DNA from: Puniceibacterium sp. IMCC21224
Lineage (GTDB): Bacteria > Pseudomonadota > Alphaproteobacteria > Rhodobacterales > Rhodobacteraceae
Reading direction: 5' to 3'
Length of the DNA stretch: 64,000 nt
NCBI RefSeq assembly: GCF_001038505.1
Contig: NZ_LDPY01000001.1
Span: 1,922,001-1,986,000 of the forward strand
Positions 44,423 through 54,053 of the stretch are shown here, in pieces. Positions within the stretch are counted from its first letter, which is position 1. Every line of letters begins with the position of its first letter. The position numbers and the translations under genes are program-made. Below the pieces are notes generated by a model, which was not told the origin of the DNA, did not search any database, and worked only from the letters and a program-made list of their open reading frames with translations.

Positions 44423-46189
44423 ATGAACAAATTCATAACAATCGTCACCGCAAGCATCCTGTCGGCAACTGCGGCCCACGCGCAGGTAACAGAAGAGATG
44501 ATCGCCAACGATCAGATCATGACCGACCAGATCGTGACCAACGGCATGGGCCGTGCGTTGCAACGGTATTCACCGCTCGACACGATCAACAAGGATAACG
44601 TCAAGAATCTCGTTCCGGCCTGGGCCTTCAGCCTTGGCGGCGAAAAACAGCGCGGGCAGGAAACCCAGCCGCTGATCTATGACGGTGTGATGTATATCAC
44701 TGGCTCGTATTCCCGCCTGTATGCGATCGACGTGATGACCGGTGAGGAACTTTGGCAATACGACGCGCGCCTGCCCGAAGGCATTTTGCCGTGCTGTGAT
44801 GTGGTCAACCGGGGCGGGGCGATCTACGGTGACAAGATCTTCTTTGGTACGTTGGACGCCCGCATCGTCGCGCTGGATCTGAAAACTGGCGATGTGGTCT
44901 GGCGTGATCAGATTGCGGATTACAAGGCAGGGTATTCTTACACTGCCGCGCCGCTGATCGTGGATGGTCTGGTGATCACCGGCAACTCGGGTGGTGAATT
45001 CGGCATCATCGGCGAAGTGCAGGCGCGTGATGCTGAAACCGGCGACATGGTCTGGACCCGTCCGGTGATCGAAGGCCACATGGGCACGCTGAATGGTGAA
45101 GAAAGCACCATGACCGGCACGCTCAATGCGACATGGCCGGGGGATATGTGGAAAACCGGCGGTGGTGCGACGTGGCTCGGCGGGTCATACGACGCTGACA
45201 CGGACACGCTGGTCTTTGGCGCGGGCAACCCTGCGCCGTGGAACAGCCATCTGCGCAATGCCGGTACGCCGGTTGAGGGCAACACCGGTGACAACCTCTA
45301 TGCTGCATCGCGCATCGGCATCGACCCGCACACCGGCGAAATAAAATGGCATTTCCAGACCACGCCGCGTGAAGGTTGGGACTATGATGGCGTCAACGAA
45401 GTGGTCGCCTACGAGGACCGCGCCGGCAACAAGCGCTTTGGCACCGCCGACCGCAACGGCTTTTTCTATGTGCTGAACCGTGAGGATGGCGCATTTGTCT
45501 CGGCCAAGCCGTTCGTCAAGGATATCACCTGGGCCAGCGGCATCGACGACACTGGCCGTCCGATCTTTAACGAAGACAACCGCCCCGGCGATCCTTCGGC
45601 AGCGACCGATGGCAACAAAGGCGAAGTGGTCTTTTCGTCCCCGTCCTTCCTGGGGGGCAAGAACTGGATGCCGATGGCGTTCAGTCAAAAGACCGGCAAC
45701 TTCTATGTGCCCTCGAATGAATGGGGCATGGATATCTGGAACGAGCCGATCACCTATAAAAAGGGGGCTGCCTACCTTGGTTCGGGCTTTACCATCAAAC
45801 CGAATTACGAGGATCATATCGGCTCTCTTAAGGCGATCGACCCGGACACCGGTGAATGGAAGTGGGAATACAAGAACGACGCCCCGCTCTGGGGTGGCGT
45901 GATGACCACAGGCGGGGGCCTTGTCTTCTTTGGCACGCCCGAAGGCAAGTTCTTGGCGCTGGATGACGAGACGGGCGAAACCGTGTGGTCGTTCCAGACC
46001 GGGTCCGGCATCGTCGGTCAGCCTGTCACGTGGGAACAGGATGGCGAACAATATGTCTCGGTCATTTCTGGCTGGGGTGGGGCTGTGCCGCTCTGGGGTG
46101 GCGATGTTGCCAAAAAGGTCAGCTATCTCAATCAGGGTGGCATGGTGTGGACATTCCGTCTGCCCCGCGATCTGGCGATGATTAAGTAA
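44423..46189 (+). CDS. PQQ-dependent alcohol dehydrogenase, predicted lanthanide type
   Basis: The 588-residue periplasmic quinoprotein has a signal peptide (cleavage near AHAQ) and an eight-bladed propeller with tryptophan-docking repeats. Adjacent Cys124-Cys125 (GILPCCD) form the vicinal disulfide that contacts PQQ. Asp320 in GWDYDGVNE is the catalytic aspartate, and Asp322 two residues later is the extra acidic ligand found in lanthanide-dependent XoxF and PedH and absent from calcium enzymes. AGGGAGGACC precedes the ATG. The flanking PedF-type cytochrome favours an ethanol- or broad-alcohol-oxidising role. No pqq biosynthesis genes are in the window. Confidence 0.92.
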   Translation: MNKFITIVTASILSATAAHAQVTEEMIANDQIMTDQIVTNGMGRALQRYSPLDTINKDNVKNLVPAWAFSLGGEKQRGQETQPLIYDGVMYITGSYSRLYAIDVMTGEELWQYDARLPEGILPCCDVVNRGGAIYGDKIFFGTLDARIVALDLKTGDVVWRDQIADYKAGYSYTAAPLIVDGLVITGNSGGEFGIIGEVQARDAETGDMVWTRPVIEGHMGTLNGEESTMTGTLNATWPGDMWKTGGGATWLGGSYDADTDTLVFGAGNPAPWNSHLRNAGTPVEGNTGDNLYAASRIGIDPHTGEIKWHFQTTPREGWDYDGVNEVVAYEDRAGNKRFGTADRNGFFYVLNREDGAFVSAKPFVKDITWASGIDDTGRPIFNEDNRPGDPSAATDGNKGEVVFSSPSFLGGKNWMPMAFSQKTGNFYVPSNEWGMDIWNEPITYKKGAAYLGSGFTIKPNYEDHIGSLKAIDPDTGEWKWEYKNDAPLWGGVMTTGGGLVFFGTPEGKFLALDDETGETVWSFQTGSGIVGQPVTWEQDGEQYVSVISGWGGAVPLWGGDVAKKVSYLNQGGMVWTFRLPRDLAMIK

Positions 46190-46212
46190 ACCACGCGATC
46201 CAGCGAAACCAC

Positions 46213-46247
46213 AGGGCGCCCGGCTTTTGCACCGGGTGCCCTTTTTT
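46213..46247 (+). terminator. Intrinsic terminator after the PQQ dehydrogenase
   Basis: A strong stem (GGGCGCCCGG / CCGGGTGCCC, one G-T pair) with an eight-base loop is followed by six T, 24 bp after the dehydrogenase stop. It separates the PQQ region from the siderophore operon. Confidence 0.9.
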
Positions 46248-46365
46248 GTCTGCTGCGGTTGAATGCGGCGGTGCTATGGTCGTTCTGCGCAATGATCAGG
46301 CTCGCGGAAATGTGCCTGTCCGGGCACGCTTACGGGACTTGTGTTCCGTGCGGCCATCTAATAAC

Positions 46366-46384
46366 AGACAAAAACACTTTGTCT
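46366..46384. promoter_or_regulatory. Palindrome upstream of isochorismate synthase
   Basis: AGACAAA and TTTGTCT are inverted around AACAC, about 130 bp before the first siderophore gene. Given its position it could be an operator, but it matches no iron-regulator consensus I know. Confidence 0.35.
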
Positions 46385-46511
46385 TTCTGACGCGCGTGTT
46401 ACACGCTGCCAGAAGACCAAAACCGGATCGCGTCCGACGTGATCAGACGAATTTAGGCGCCCACCCAGACGTTTAGGCAGGCACGCCCCAAAACAGGGAC
46501 GACGAGCCACG

Positions 46512-47690
46512 ATGGCGCAACACGAAGATATTCTGCGTCTCGGCGAAGGCCGGGTGCAAGGGGCGGTTCAGGACAATCGCGCGCTGCTGCGCGTTGGCGG
46601 AATTTCAGGGTTTGGGCGACGCGGTGGGGCGATCGCCGCGCATGCTGCAGAGCTGGCCAAAGCTGCCACTGGTTTGTTCGCGCGATCCGACGCACCACCC
46701 GTCGTGCTGGGCGCGCTGCCGTTTGATCCGGGCGCACCGGGTTTCCTGATTGCGCCCGAAGAGGTCCATATCGTTGACGCGGCCGCCGAAGATCGCCCCG
46801 CCGCCGTGGCCGAACCGCTTCAGGGCACGGATCTGACCTTCCGCGAAAGCCCGTCGCGCGAAGCCTATGCCGCACATGTGGCTGAGGCACTTGTCGCAAT
46901 AGCGGCAGGTGACTTGGACAAAGTCGTGCTTGCCCGTGCGCTGGATGTCGAGGGGGGCGAGGCGTTTGATATTGCAACATTGGTCGGGCGACTGGCCAGC
47001 GATAGCTCGACCGTGCCTTATTGTCTTCCGCTGCCTGGATCGAATGCCACGCTGGTTGGTGCCTCGCCAGAGCTGCTGGTTTCGCGCACCGGGCGTAATG
47101 TGCTGTCACATCCGCTGGCCGGATCGGCGCGGCGACGCAGGGATGCCGTGGCGGACCGTGCGGCGGCGGCGGCGCTAAACGGGTCGCTCAAGGACCGGCA
47201 TGAACACGCATTGGTGGCCGAACATGTGCGCGACATCCTCGCGCCGTTTTGTCGCCAGCTGACGCCTGAAATCGCCCCGACGCTTAGTGCGACGCCGGCC
47301 ATGTGGCATCTGGGCAGCCGGATCGAAGGCGAGCTGAAAGATGCGCACACCCCGGTGCTCGACCTGGTTGCGGCACTGCATCCGACACCAGCGGTTTGTG
47401 GCAGTCCAACGGCTGCGGCGGCCAGCGCCATCTCCCGACTCGAGCCGGTGCCACGCGGATATTACGCCGGCGCCGTGGGGTGGAGCGATGCGCAGGGCGA
47501 TGGCGCCTGGCATGTAGCCATCCGCTGTGCCGTGGTGCAGGGTGCGTCGGCGCGGCTGTTTGCCGGGGCTGGGGTGGTTGCAGGTTCTGACCCCGCCGCC
47601 GAGGCCGAAGAGACCGCCGCCAAATTTGGCACCTTGCTTGCCGCACTTGGCCTGTCGCCAAGATTGCTGTTGCAGGGGCGTACAGGATGA
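46512..47690 (+). CDS. entC: Isochorismate synthase (EntC/DhbC)
   Basis: The 392-residue chorismate-binding enzyme converts chorismate to isochorismate, the first step to 2,3-dihydroxybenzoate. It shows GDLDKVVLARAL, VGASPELLVSRTGRNV, HPLAGSARR, and the terminal LHPTPAVCGSP and GYYAGAVGW motifs. The position upstream of entE and an isochorismatase shows that it serves siderophore synthesis, not menaquinone or salicylate. It overlaps entE by ATGA. Confidence 0.93.
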   Translation: MAQHEDILRLGEGRVQGAVQDNRALLRVGGISGFGRRGGAIAAHAAELAKAATGLFARSDAPPVVLGALPFDPGAPGFLIAPEEVHIVDAAAEDRPAAVAEPLQGTDLTFRESPSREAYAAHVAEALVAIAAGDLDKVVLARALDVEGGEAFDIATLVGRLASDSSTVPYCLPLPGSNATLVGASPELLVSRTGRNVLSHPLAGSARRRRDAVADRAAAAALNGSLKDRHEHALVAEHVRDILAPFCRQLTPEIAPTLSATPAMWHLGSRIEGELKDAHTPVLDLVAALHPTPAVCGSPTAAAASAISRLEPVPRGYYAGAVGWSDAQGDGAWHVAIRCAVVQGASARLFAGAGVVAGSDPAAEAEETAAKFGTLLAALGLSPRLLLQGRTG

Positions 47691-49309
47691 CACGGCCCGT
47701 GCAACCGTTTCCCACTGACCGTGTGGTGGCCTATCGCGCTGCCGGACATTGGCGCGGGGATACATTTCCTGCGCTGTTGCGGCGTCTGGTGGCCGAACAT
47801 GCCAACCGTACCGCCGTGGTGGATGGTGAGCGTCGTCTCACCTATGCAGACCTCGCCACGCGGGCGCAGGTGACAGCTGCGGGGCTGTTGGCACTGGGTC
47901 TGCGTCCCGGCGACCGCGTTCTGGTGCAGATGCCGAACCGGGTCGAGACACTGTTGGTGGTGTGGGCCTTGTTCGCAGCTGGTCTGCTGCCAGTCTATGC
48001 GCTTCCGGCCCATCGGCGCACCGAAGTGGCGCATTTCCTCGATAAGTCGGGCGCACGTGCCTACATCGTCCCCGACCGGGCGGACGGGTTCGACCATGTG
48101 GCACTGGCCAAAACCCTGAAGGATGAGATCGCCACACTTGATCACGTGATCGTCGCGGGGGGCGCTCAGGGCTTTGTCGCGCTTGAAGACTTGCGGGGCG
48201 ATCCCGCGATATTGCCTGACGATCCTGATCCGCAGTCGGTGGCGTTTCTCCAGATCTCGGGCGGATCGACGGGGTTGTCCAAGCTGATCCCGCGCACCCA
48301 TGACGACTATATCTACACACTGCGCGAAAGTGCACGGATCTGCGGGCTGACACCCGACAGCCGCTATCTGGCCGCACTGCCGGTGTCGCATAACTTTACC
48401 ATGAGCAGTCCGGGTTGGCTGGGGGCGATGTATGCCGGGGCCACGGTCGTTCTGGCGCCGCGCCCCGCGCCGGATGTCTGTTTTCGCCTGATTGCGGCCG
48501 AAGGTGTGACCATCGCTGCACTCGTGCCGCCACTTGCCATGCTGTGGATAGAGGCGGCGCGTTTGATGAAACCTGACCTGTCAACGCTGGAGGTGCTTCA
48601 GGTTGGCGGTGCCAAGTTCCCACCAGAGGCGGCAAAACGCGTGCGTCCGGCGCTGGGCTGCCAGTTGCAGCAGGTGTTCGGTATGGCCGAGGGGCTGGTT
48701 AACTATACCCGGCTGGATGATCCCGATGACATCGTGACCGGCACACAGGGTCGCCCGATCAGCCCTGATGACGAGGTACTGATCACCGACGATGCGGGCA
48801 ATCCGGTGCCGGATGGCACGCCGGGACATCTGCTGACGCGCGGGCCCTACACAATCAATGCCTATCACAACGATGACGGCGCCAATGCGCGCAGCTTTAC
48901 CGCTGACGGTTTCTATCGCACCGGCGATATCGTGGTGCGTGGCGCGGGTGGCTATTTGACGGTGCAGGGCCGCGCCACCGACCACATCAACCGCGCCGGC
49001 GAAAAAATCTCGGCCGAGGAGATCGAGGATCATCTGTTAGCACATCCACAGGTCTTTGATGCGGTGGTGGTGTCGGTTCCCGATCCGGCGCTGGGCGAGC
49101 GGTCGTGCGCGTTCATTCAGCCGCGCGGGCCCGCGCCAAAGCCGGTCGAGATACGCCGCTGGATGGGGCAGCGCCAGATTGCAGCGTTTAAGATTCCCGA
49201 TGAGATCCGGTTTGTCGACGGCTTTGCCACAACCGCAGTGGGCAAGATTTCCCGCAAAGAGCTGCGCGCGAGGTTGCGCGCCAACCTGCAAGACCAAGGA
49301 GCTAAGTGA
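47687..49309 (+). CDS. entE: 2,3-Dihydroxybenzoate-AMP ligase (EntE/DhbE)
   Basis: The 540-residue stand-alone adenylation enzyme activates 2,3-dihydroxybenzoate and loads the aryl carrier protein. It shows the A3 loop LQISGGSTGLSKLIPRTH, the aryl-acid signature LPVSHNFTMSSPG (aromatic residues after HN and the SSPG turn), QQVFGMAEGLVNYTRLDD, YRTGD and terminal GKISRKEL with the catalytic lysine. Length and motifs match EntE/DhbE and not amino-acid adenylation domains. It overlaps the isochorismatase gene by TGATG. Confidence 0.94.
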   Translation: MTRPVQPFPTDRVVAYRAAGHWRGDTFPALLRRLVAEHANRTAVVDGERRLTYADLATRAQVTAAGLLALGLRPGDRVLVQMPNRVETLLVVWALFAAGLLPVYALPAHRRTEVAHFLDKSGARAYIVPDRADGFDHVALAKTLKDEIATLDHVIVAGGAQGFVALEDLRGDPAILPDDPDPQSVAFLQISGGSTGLSKLIPRTHDDYIYTLRESARICGLTPDSRYLAALPVSHNFTMSSPGWLGAMYAGATVVLAPRPAPDVCFRLIAAEGVTIAALVPPLAMLWIEAARLMKPDLSTLEVLQVGGAKFPPEAAKRVRPALGCQLQQVFGMAEGLVNYTRLDDPDDIVTGTQGRPISPDDEVLITDDAGNPVPDGTPGHLLTRGPYTINAYHNDDGANARSFTADGFYRTGDIVVRGAGGYLTVQGRATDHINRAGEKISAEEIEDHLLAHPQVFDAVVVSVPDPALGERSCAFIQPRGPAPKPVEIRRWMGQRQIAAFKIPDEIRFVDGFATTAVGKISRKELRARLRANLQDQGAK

Positions 49310-49941
49310 TGGCCATCCCGCGTATCGCCGCCTACGATCTGCCAAAGGCAGAAGACCTGCCGATACCACGTGCGCCCTGGCGGTTTGATCCGTCACGTGC
49401 GGCGCTGCTGGTCCACGATATGCAGGGCTATTTTTGCGCAGCCTACGACCGGGATGCGGCACCGCTCGCGCCTGTGATTGCCAATATCGCGCGGCTTGCT
49501 GCGGCGTGCCGGGTCGCGGGCATTCCGGTGTTCTATACGGCGCAGCACGGCGATCAGGACCGCCGGGACCGTGGACTTCAGGCCGACCTTTGGGGTCCGG
49601 GCATGTCCGAGACGCCGGAACATGTGGACATCCTACCCGAACTCGCGCCGCAGGCGGGCGACATCCGGCTGCTCAAGCATCGCTACAGCGCCTTTCAGCG
49701 GTCGAACCTGGACAGCCTGATGCGGGTGCGCAATCGCGATCAGCTGATCATCACCGGGATCTACGCCCATATCGGATGTCTCGCCACCGCCGCCGAGGCA
49801 TTCCAGCGCGATATCGAACCGTTCTTTGTCGCTGATGCGCTGGCCGATTTCAGCCGCGATCGGCACGACATGGCCGTGGACTGGATCGCGGCCTGTTGCG
49901 GTGTGCCGGTGATGACCGAGGCGCTTGTCTCGCAGTTTTGA
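49309..49941 (+). CDS. Isochorismatase, stand-alone (EntB N-terminal domain)
   Basis: The 210-residue hydrolase converts isochorismate to 2,3-dihydro-2,3-dihydroxybenzoate and pyruvate. It has the EntB/DhbB features RAALLVHDMQGYF, FYTAQHGDQD, LLKHRYSAFQRSNLDSLM and TGIYAHIGCLATAAEAF. The aryl carrier domain that follows in E. coli EntB is absent; the protein stops at ALVSQF and a separate carrier gene begins 12 bp later. AAGGAG precedes the ATG, which overlaps the entE stop. Confidence 0.92.
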   Translation: MAIPRIAAYDLPKAEDLPIPRAPWRFDPSRAALLVHDMQGYFCAAYDRDAAPLAPVIANIARLAAACRVAGIPVFYTAQHGDQDRRDRGLQADLWGPGMSETPEHVDILPELAPQAGDIRLLKHRYSAFQRSNLDSLMRVRNRDQLIITGIYAHIGCLATAAEAFQRDIEPFFVADALADFSRDRHDMAVDWIAACCGVPVMTEALVSQF

Positions 49942-49953
49942 AGGACCTCAATA

Positions 49954-50190
49954 ATGACCCCGACATTCGAAACCCTGCGCACCGAAGTGGCCCGGCAGTT
50001 GCGCACAGATCCCGCGACGCTAGGGCCCGATGACAGCCTGTTGGATCTGGGGCTGGATTCGATGCGCCTGATGAGCCTGTTTGTGGAACTCGAAAATCAG
50101 GGGCTGGTGGTGGATTACGCGCTGTTTCTCGAACGTCCGACGTTAAGTGGTATTTGGGCGGCTGCGGGACAGGGAACCGCCCCGGCATGA
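49954..50190 (+). CDS. Free-standing aryl carrier protein
   Basis: The 78-residue carrier protein has LDLGLDSMRLM, with Ser36 the phosphopantetheine attachment site, and a helix FVELENQGLVVDYALF. It corresponds to the C-terminal domain of E. coli EntB as an independent protein, and should receive 2,3-dihydroxybenzoate from EntE and present it to the NRPS condensation domain. AAGGACC precedes the ATG. Its stop overlaps the NRPS start by ATGA. A separate phosphopantetheinyl transferase is required and is not encoded nearby. Confidence 0.9.
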   Translation: MTPTFETLRTEVARQLRTDPATLGPDDSLLDLGLDSMRLMSLFVELENQGLVVDYALFLERPTLSGIWAAAGQGTAPA

Positions 50191-53100
50191 GTGGGCGCCT
50201 GTCCCTGACCGCTGCGCAACAGGGGATCTGGTATGCGCAGGCGCTCGATCCGACGAGTCCGGTGTTTAATACCGGACAGGTGGTGCATATTGACGGTCCG
50301 CTGGATCTGCCTGCATTCACGGCCGCAGTCGCGGCGATGATCGCTGAGGTTGATAGTTTCCGGCTGCGGTTCGACGCTTCAGGGGCTGAGGTCCGCCAAT
50401 GGCTCGACCCGACTACGGCACCGGTGATGGAGGTGCGCAATCTGCGCGCGTTCCCGGATTCGGTGGCGCTGGCGCGGGCTGAGATGACGCAGGATCACGC
50501 AAGCGCAGTTGATCTGGCGCAGGGGGGAGTTGCACAATTTACGCTGTTTCTGACGGGGCCGGATCAGGCGCTCTGGTACGAGCGGGCGCATCATCTGGCG
50601 CTGGACGGCTTTGCCATGGTGCTTGTGACGCAAAGGGTGGCCGCGCTTTACAACGCCGCTCTGGATGGGCGCGCGCCGCCGCCGCCGTTGGCGCCGCTGT
50701 CGCGGGCGCTTGAGGAGGACGCGGCCTATCTGGCCAGCCCGAAATGCGCCGCTGACCGCGGGTTCTGGCACAATGCCGGGGTGCAGGGCGGCGCGCCCGA
50801 GGCGCTGGGGCAGGGGCGGGTGGTTTCAGCAGCGCGGTTTGATCGCAGCCGCCATCCTATCAGCGCAGCACAGCGCAGCGCCATCCTGGCACGGGCCGAA
50901 ACCACCGATGTGCCCTGGCCCGACCTGTTGACTGCCCTGACCGGTGCATATGCGGCCCGCTTTGCGCCTGAGGGTCACGTGGTTCTGGGGGTGCCGCATA
51001 TGGGGCGCATGGGATCCTCTGCGGCGCGGGTGCCATGTACGCTGGTCAATGTGTTGCCGTTGGCGATGACCCCGGACGAGGATGCGCCGCTGGACGATCT
51101 GTTGCGACGCACCGCTGCGGACCTGGCGCAGGCGCGGCGTCACGGTCGCTACCGGGCAGAGGGTCTGCGCCGTGATCTGGGGCTGATCGGCGGTGGCAGA
51201 CGGCTGCACGGGCCGATGGTCAATGTGTTGCCGTTTGATGCGACGCCGCGCCTGTCGGGAACGCGCACCAGGCTCGAGATCCTGGGCGCCGGGTCGGTTG
51301 ATGATATTACGTTCACCTTTCGTGACGATCCGGGGTCCGGGCTGCTTCTCGAAGTTGATAGCAACCCCGAACGCTACTCAGGAGATGAGGCGGCAGCGCA
51401 TGGTGAACGGCTTTTGTGCTTTCTCGATGCCAGTCTGCGGGCGACCACACTGGCCGAGGTTCCTCTGGCCACGCCTGCCGAAACTAACCGCTTTCTGATC
51501 GCCGCGAATGCGACCGATCATCCGCTGCCCGACACCACGCTGACCACTCTGATCCAAGAGGCGCTGAGCGCCCGGCCCGACGCGCCCGCACTGACGTTGG
51601 GGACTGAAACCCTGAGCCATGCTGCGCTGGACCACCGCAGTCTGTTGCTGGCGCAGACACTGGCGTCGCGTGGCGTCGGACGGGGGGATATAGTGGCGGT
51701 GGATTTGCCACGGTCGATTGATCTGGTGGTCGCGCTGTTCGGAATCCTGCGGGCAGGGGCGGCATGGCTGCCGCTGAACCCAGAGGATCCGCCCGCCCGC
51801 AAGGCGCAGATCCTTGAGCTTGCGCAGCCTGCGCTGGTGCTGGGATACGACGCTGATGCGCTACCGCCTTCGGGCTGGACAACAACGCAAACCATCCCTC
51901 GTGCTGTGCCAGAACCCGATGATCCGGCCTATGTGATCTTCACCTCCGGCTCAACCGGTGCGCCAAAGGGCGTTGTCGTCGGGCATCGTGCCATCGTCAA
52001 TCGGCTGCTCTGGATGCGCGATCAATATGGTGTCGGACCCAGAGACCGCATTTTGCAAAAGACGCCCGCGACGTTTGACGTCTCGGTTTGGGAGTTTTTC
52101 TTGCCAATTATCTCGGGCGCCGAACTGGTACTGGCCCCGGATGGCGCCCATCGCGATCCGCGCCACATCGCCCGCCTGATCCGCGACCATGCCATCACGA
52201 CCGTGCATTTTGTGCCCTCAATGCTTGAGCTGTTTGTTGAATGCCGCGAAGCGCAGGGTCTGTCGATAGCCCGCGTTTTTACCAGCGGCGAAGCGCTGCG
52301 CCCGGATTTACGTGATCGGTTCCACGCCGCATTGCACGCGCAGCTGCACAATCTTTATGGCCCAACCGAGGCGGCGGTGGACGTCAGTTTCTGGGATGCC
52401 GGGCCTGCGGATCGCTCTGACCCGCTGCCGATCGGGCATCCGGTGTGGAATACCCGGATTTATGTGTTGGATGATCGCTTGCGGGCGCTGCCTGCGGGTG
52501 TGCCGGGGCGGCTCTGGATCGGCGGCGTGCAACTGTCGCATGGCTATCTTGGGCGCGACGACCTGACAGCGGATCGGTTTCGGCCCGACCCGTATATGCA
52601 CGGCGCACGGATCTATGACACTGGCGACATGGCGCGATTGCGCGACGATGGGGCGATCCTGTACCTTGGTCGGTTGGATCATCAGGTCAAGCTGCGCGGC
52701 ATCCGCATCGAACCGGGTGAAATCGAGGCCCGCCTGCTGGCCGCCTGTCCGCTGACCCAGATCGCGGTGGTACCGGTCGAACTGCGCGCGGATGAGCGCC
52801 GCCTGGTTGCCTATGCCGTCGCGGCGGCAGGGACCAACCCAACCACAGGCGATCTGCGCGCGATTGCGGCTCAATTGCTGCCGGAAGCAATGCGCCCGCT
52901 GAATTGGGTGCTGATGGACACGCTGCCGCTGGGATCCTCGGGCAAGCTGGACCGCAAGGCGCTGCCATTGCCGCAAGAGGCGGCCACCGCCGCAGATACC
53001 GATCTGACGCCGACCGAACGCCGGATCGCACAAGCGTTCGCCGACGTTCTGGGATTGAGCGCTCTGCCAGCCCGCGATGCGGATTTCTTTGACCTTGGGG

Positions 53101-54053
53101 GGGATTCCCTGGCGGCGGTCAGATTGGTGATGGCGCTGGAACAGGCGTTCGGCAGTGATCCCGGCCTTGGCACGCTGTTTGAGGCACCGACCGTCGCGGG
53201 GTTGGCCGCAGCCATCGCTGCACAGGCCGAAGTCTCCGCCGGGGCGGAATCGGTGCTGCGGCTGTCGCAGGGCGCGGGTGTGCCGCTGTGGTGCCTGCCA
53301 CCTGCGGGCGGACTGGGCTGGTGCTACCGGGATCTGGCGCGGGCGCTGACCCGATTGTCTGACCGGCCGGTGATAGCGCTGCAATCGCCAACGCTGGATG
53401 TCGAAGCACCGGCACCAAACAGCATCGACGCGTTGGCCAGGCTCTACCTGGATCGTATCTGCGCGGTTCAGCCCGAGGGGCCGGTGCATCTGCTGGGCTG
53501 GTCCGTGGGCGGGATCGTGGCGCAGGCATTGGCCGCACAGCTAGAGGCTGCGGGCCGGACTGTCGGCGCATTGGCGCTGCTGGACGCCTACCCATCAGAG
53601 AACTGGCGCAATGCGCCCGAACCCGATGCCGTCGCTGCACTCAAGGCGCTGCTGGCAATTGCCGGAGAAGACCCAGACGCGCATCCCGAATTGCGCACAC
53701 CCGAGGCAGTTCTGGGTTTCCTGCGTTTGCGTGGTCATCCATTGGGGATGCTGCCCGAGCCACTGGCGCGCGGGGTGATCCGCACGGTTCAGGGCACCAA
53801 CCGGTTGATCCGGGCGCATCAGGAGCCACGGATTACGGCCCCTTTGCTGCATTTCACCGCGGCGCTGGATCACGCCGGAACCGGGATGTCGTCGCGGCAA
53901 TGGTGCGCCTTTGCAGGTCAGGTCAGCGCAGTGCCGCTGAGCCAGCGCCATGCCGGGATGGTGTCGGCAGCGGCGAGCCGCCAGATCGCCGAACGACTGG
54001 CATATGAGATGACAGAACGGGAAAGGGATGCCCATGCAACTGACAGGGTTTGA
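50187..54053 (+). CDS. entF: Siderophore NRPS, C-A-T-TE, serine-activating (EntF-like)
   Basis: The 1288-residue synthetase has a condensation domain (HHLALDG at 135-141), an adenylation domain with FTSGSTGAPKG from residue 585, a carrier domain (GGDSLAAV, Ser974) and a thioesterase domain (GWSVGG, Ser1106). The pocket residues, read from the FDVSVWEF (Asp631), VHFVPSML, VFTSGEAL and LYGPTEAAVDVS segments plus the A10 lysine, give DVWHFSLVDK, the code of EntF for serine. The order and length equal EntF. The predicted product is a 2,3-dihydroxybenzoyl-serine oligomer or trilactone. Start and stop overlap neighbours on both sides. Confidence 0.95.
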   Translation: MSGRLSLTAAQQGIWYAQALDPTSPVFNTGQVVHIDGPLDLPAFTAAVAAMIAEVDSFRLRFDASGAEVRQWLDPTTAPVMEVRNLRAFPDSVALARAEMTQDHASAVDLAQGGVAQFTLFLTGPDQALWYERAHHLALDGFAMVLVTQRVAALYNAALDGRAPPPPLAPLSRALEEDAAYLASPKCAADRGFWHNAGVQGGAPEALGQGRVVSAARFDRSRHPISAAQRSAILARAETTDVPWPDLLTALTGAYAARFAPEGHVVLGVPHMGRMGSSAARVPCTLVNVLPLAMTPDEDAPLDDLLRRTAADLAQARRHGRYRAEGLRRDLGLIGGGRRLHGPMVNVLPFDATPRLSGTRTRLEILGAGSVDDITFTFRDDPGSGLLLEVDSNPERYSGDEAAAHGERLLCFLDASLRATTLAEVPLATPAETNRFLIAANATDHPLPDTTLTTLIQEALSARPDAPALTLGTETLSHAALDHRSLLLAQTLASRGVGRGDIVAVDLPRSIDLVVALFGILRAGAAWLPLNPEDPPARKAQILELAQPALVLGYDADALPPSGWTTTQTIPRAVPEPDDPAYVIFTSGSTGAPKGVVVGHRAIVNRLLWMRDQYGVGPRDRILQKTPATFDVSVWEFFLPIISGAELVLAPDGAHRDPRHIARLIRDHAITTVHFVPSMLELFVECREAQGLSIARVFTSGEALRPDLRDRFHAALHAQLHNLYGPTEAAVDVSFWDAGPADRSDPLPIGHPVWNTRIYVLDDRLRALPAGVPGRLWIGGVQLSHGYLGRDDLTADRFRPDPYMHGARIYDTGDMARLRDDGAILYLGRLDHQVKLRGIRIEPGEIEARLLAACPLTQIAVVPVELRADERRLVAYAVAAAGTNPTTGDLRAIAAQLLPEAMRPLNWVLMDTLPLGSSGKLDRKALPLPQEAATAADTDLTPTERRIAQAFADVLGLSALPARDADFFDLGGDSLAAVRLVMALEQAFGSDPGLGTLFEAPTVAGLAAAIAAQAEVSAGAESVLRLSQGAGVPLWCLPPAGGLGWCYRDLARALTRLSDRPVIALQSPTLDVEAPAPNSIDALARLYLDRICAVQPEGPVHLLGWSVGGIVAQALAAQLEAAGRTVGALALLDAYPSENWRNAPEPDAVAALKALLAIAGEDPDAHPELRTPEAVLGFLRLRGHPLGMLPEPLARGVIRTVQGTNRLIRAHQEPRITAPLLHFTAALDHAGTGMSSRQWCAFAGQVSAVPLSQRHAGMVSAAASRQIAERLAYEMTERERDAHATDRV

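Larger units (their letters stand above)
46190..46511. other. Intergenic region before the siderophore operon
   Basis: This 322-bp gap holds the terminator of the dehydrogenase gene and then about 265 bp of leader for the siderophore biosynthesis operon. A 7-bp palindrome, AGACAAA-AACAC-TTTGTCT, lies at 46366-46384 just after CTAATAACAG, a plausible promoter zone. I found no TGA-N9-TCA motif here. Confidence 0.5.

Noticed and set aside
34667-46189. Genomic island carrying the PQQ region
   Set aside because: No integrase, tRNA end, direct repeats or visible base-composition break was found; accessory content alone is not enough.
49941-49954. Possible sequencing frameshift joining isochorismatase and carrier protein
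   Set aside because: The isochorismatase has a natural C-terminus, and the carrier has its own AAGGACC ribosome-binding site and ATG, so two genes are the simpler reading.
52308-53489. A 393-codon minus-strand frame inside entF
   Set aside because: It is antisense to the A, T and TE domains of the NRPS, with Arg/Gln-rich shadow composition and no ribosome-binding site.
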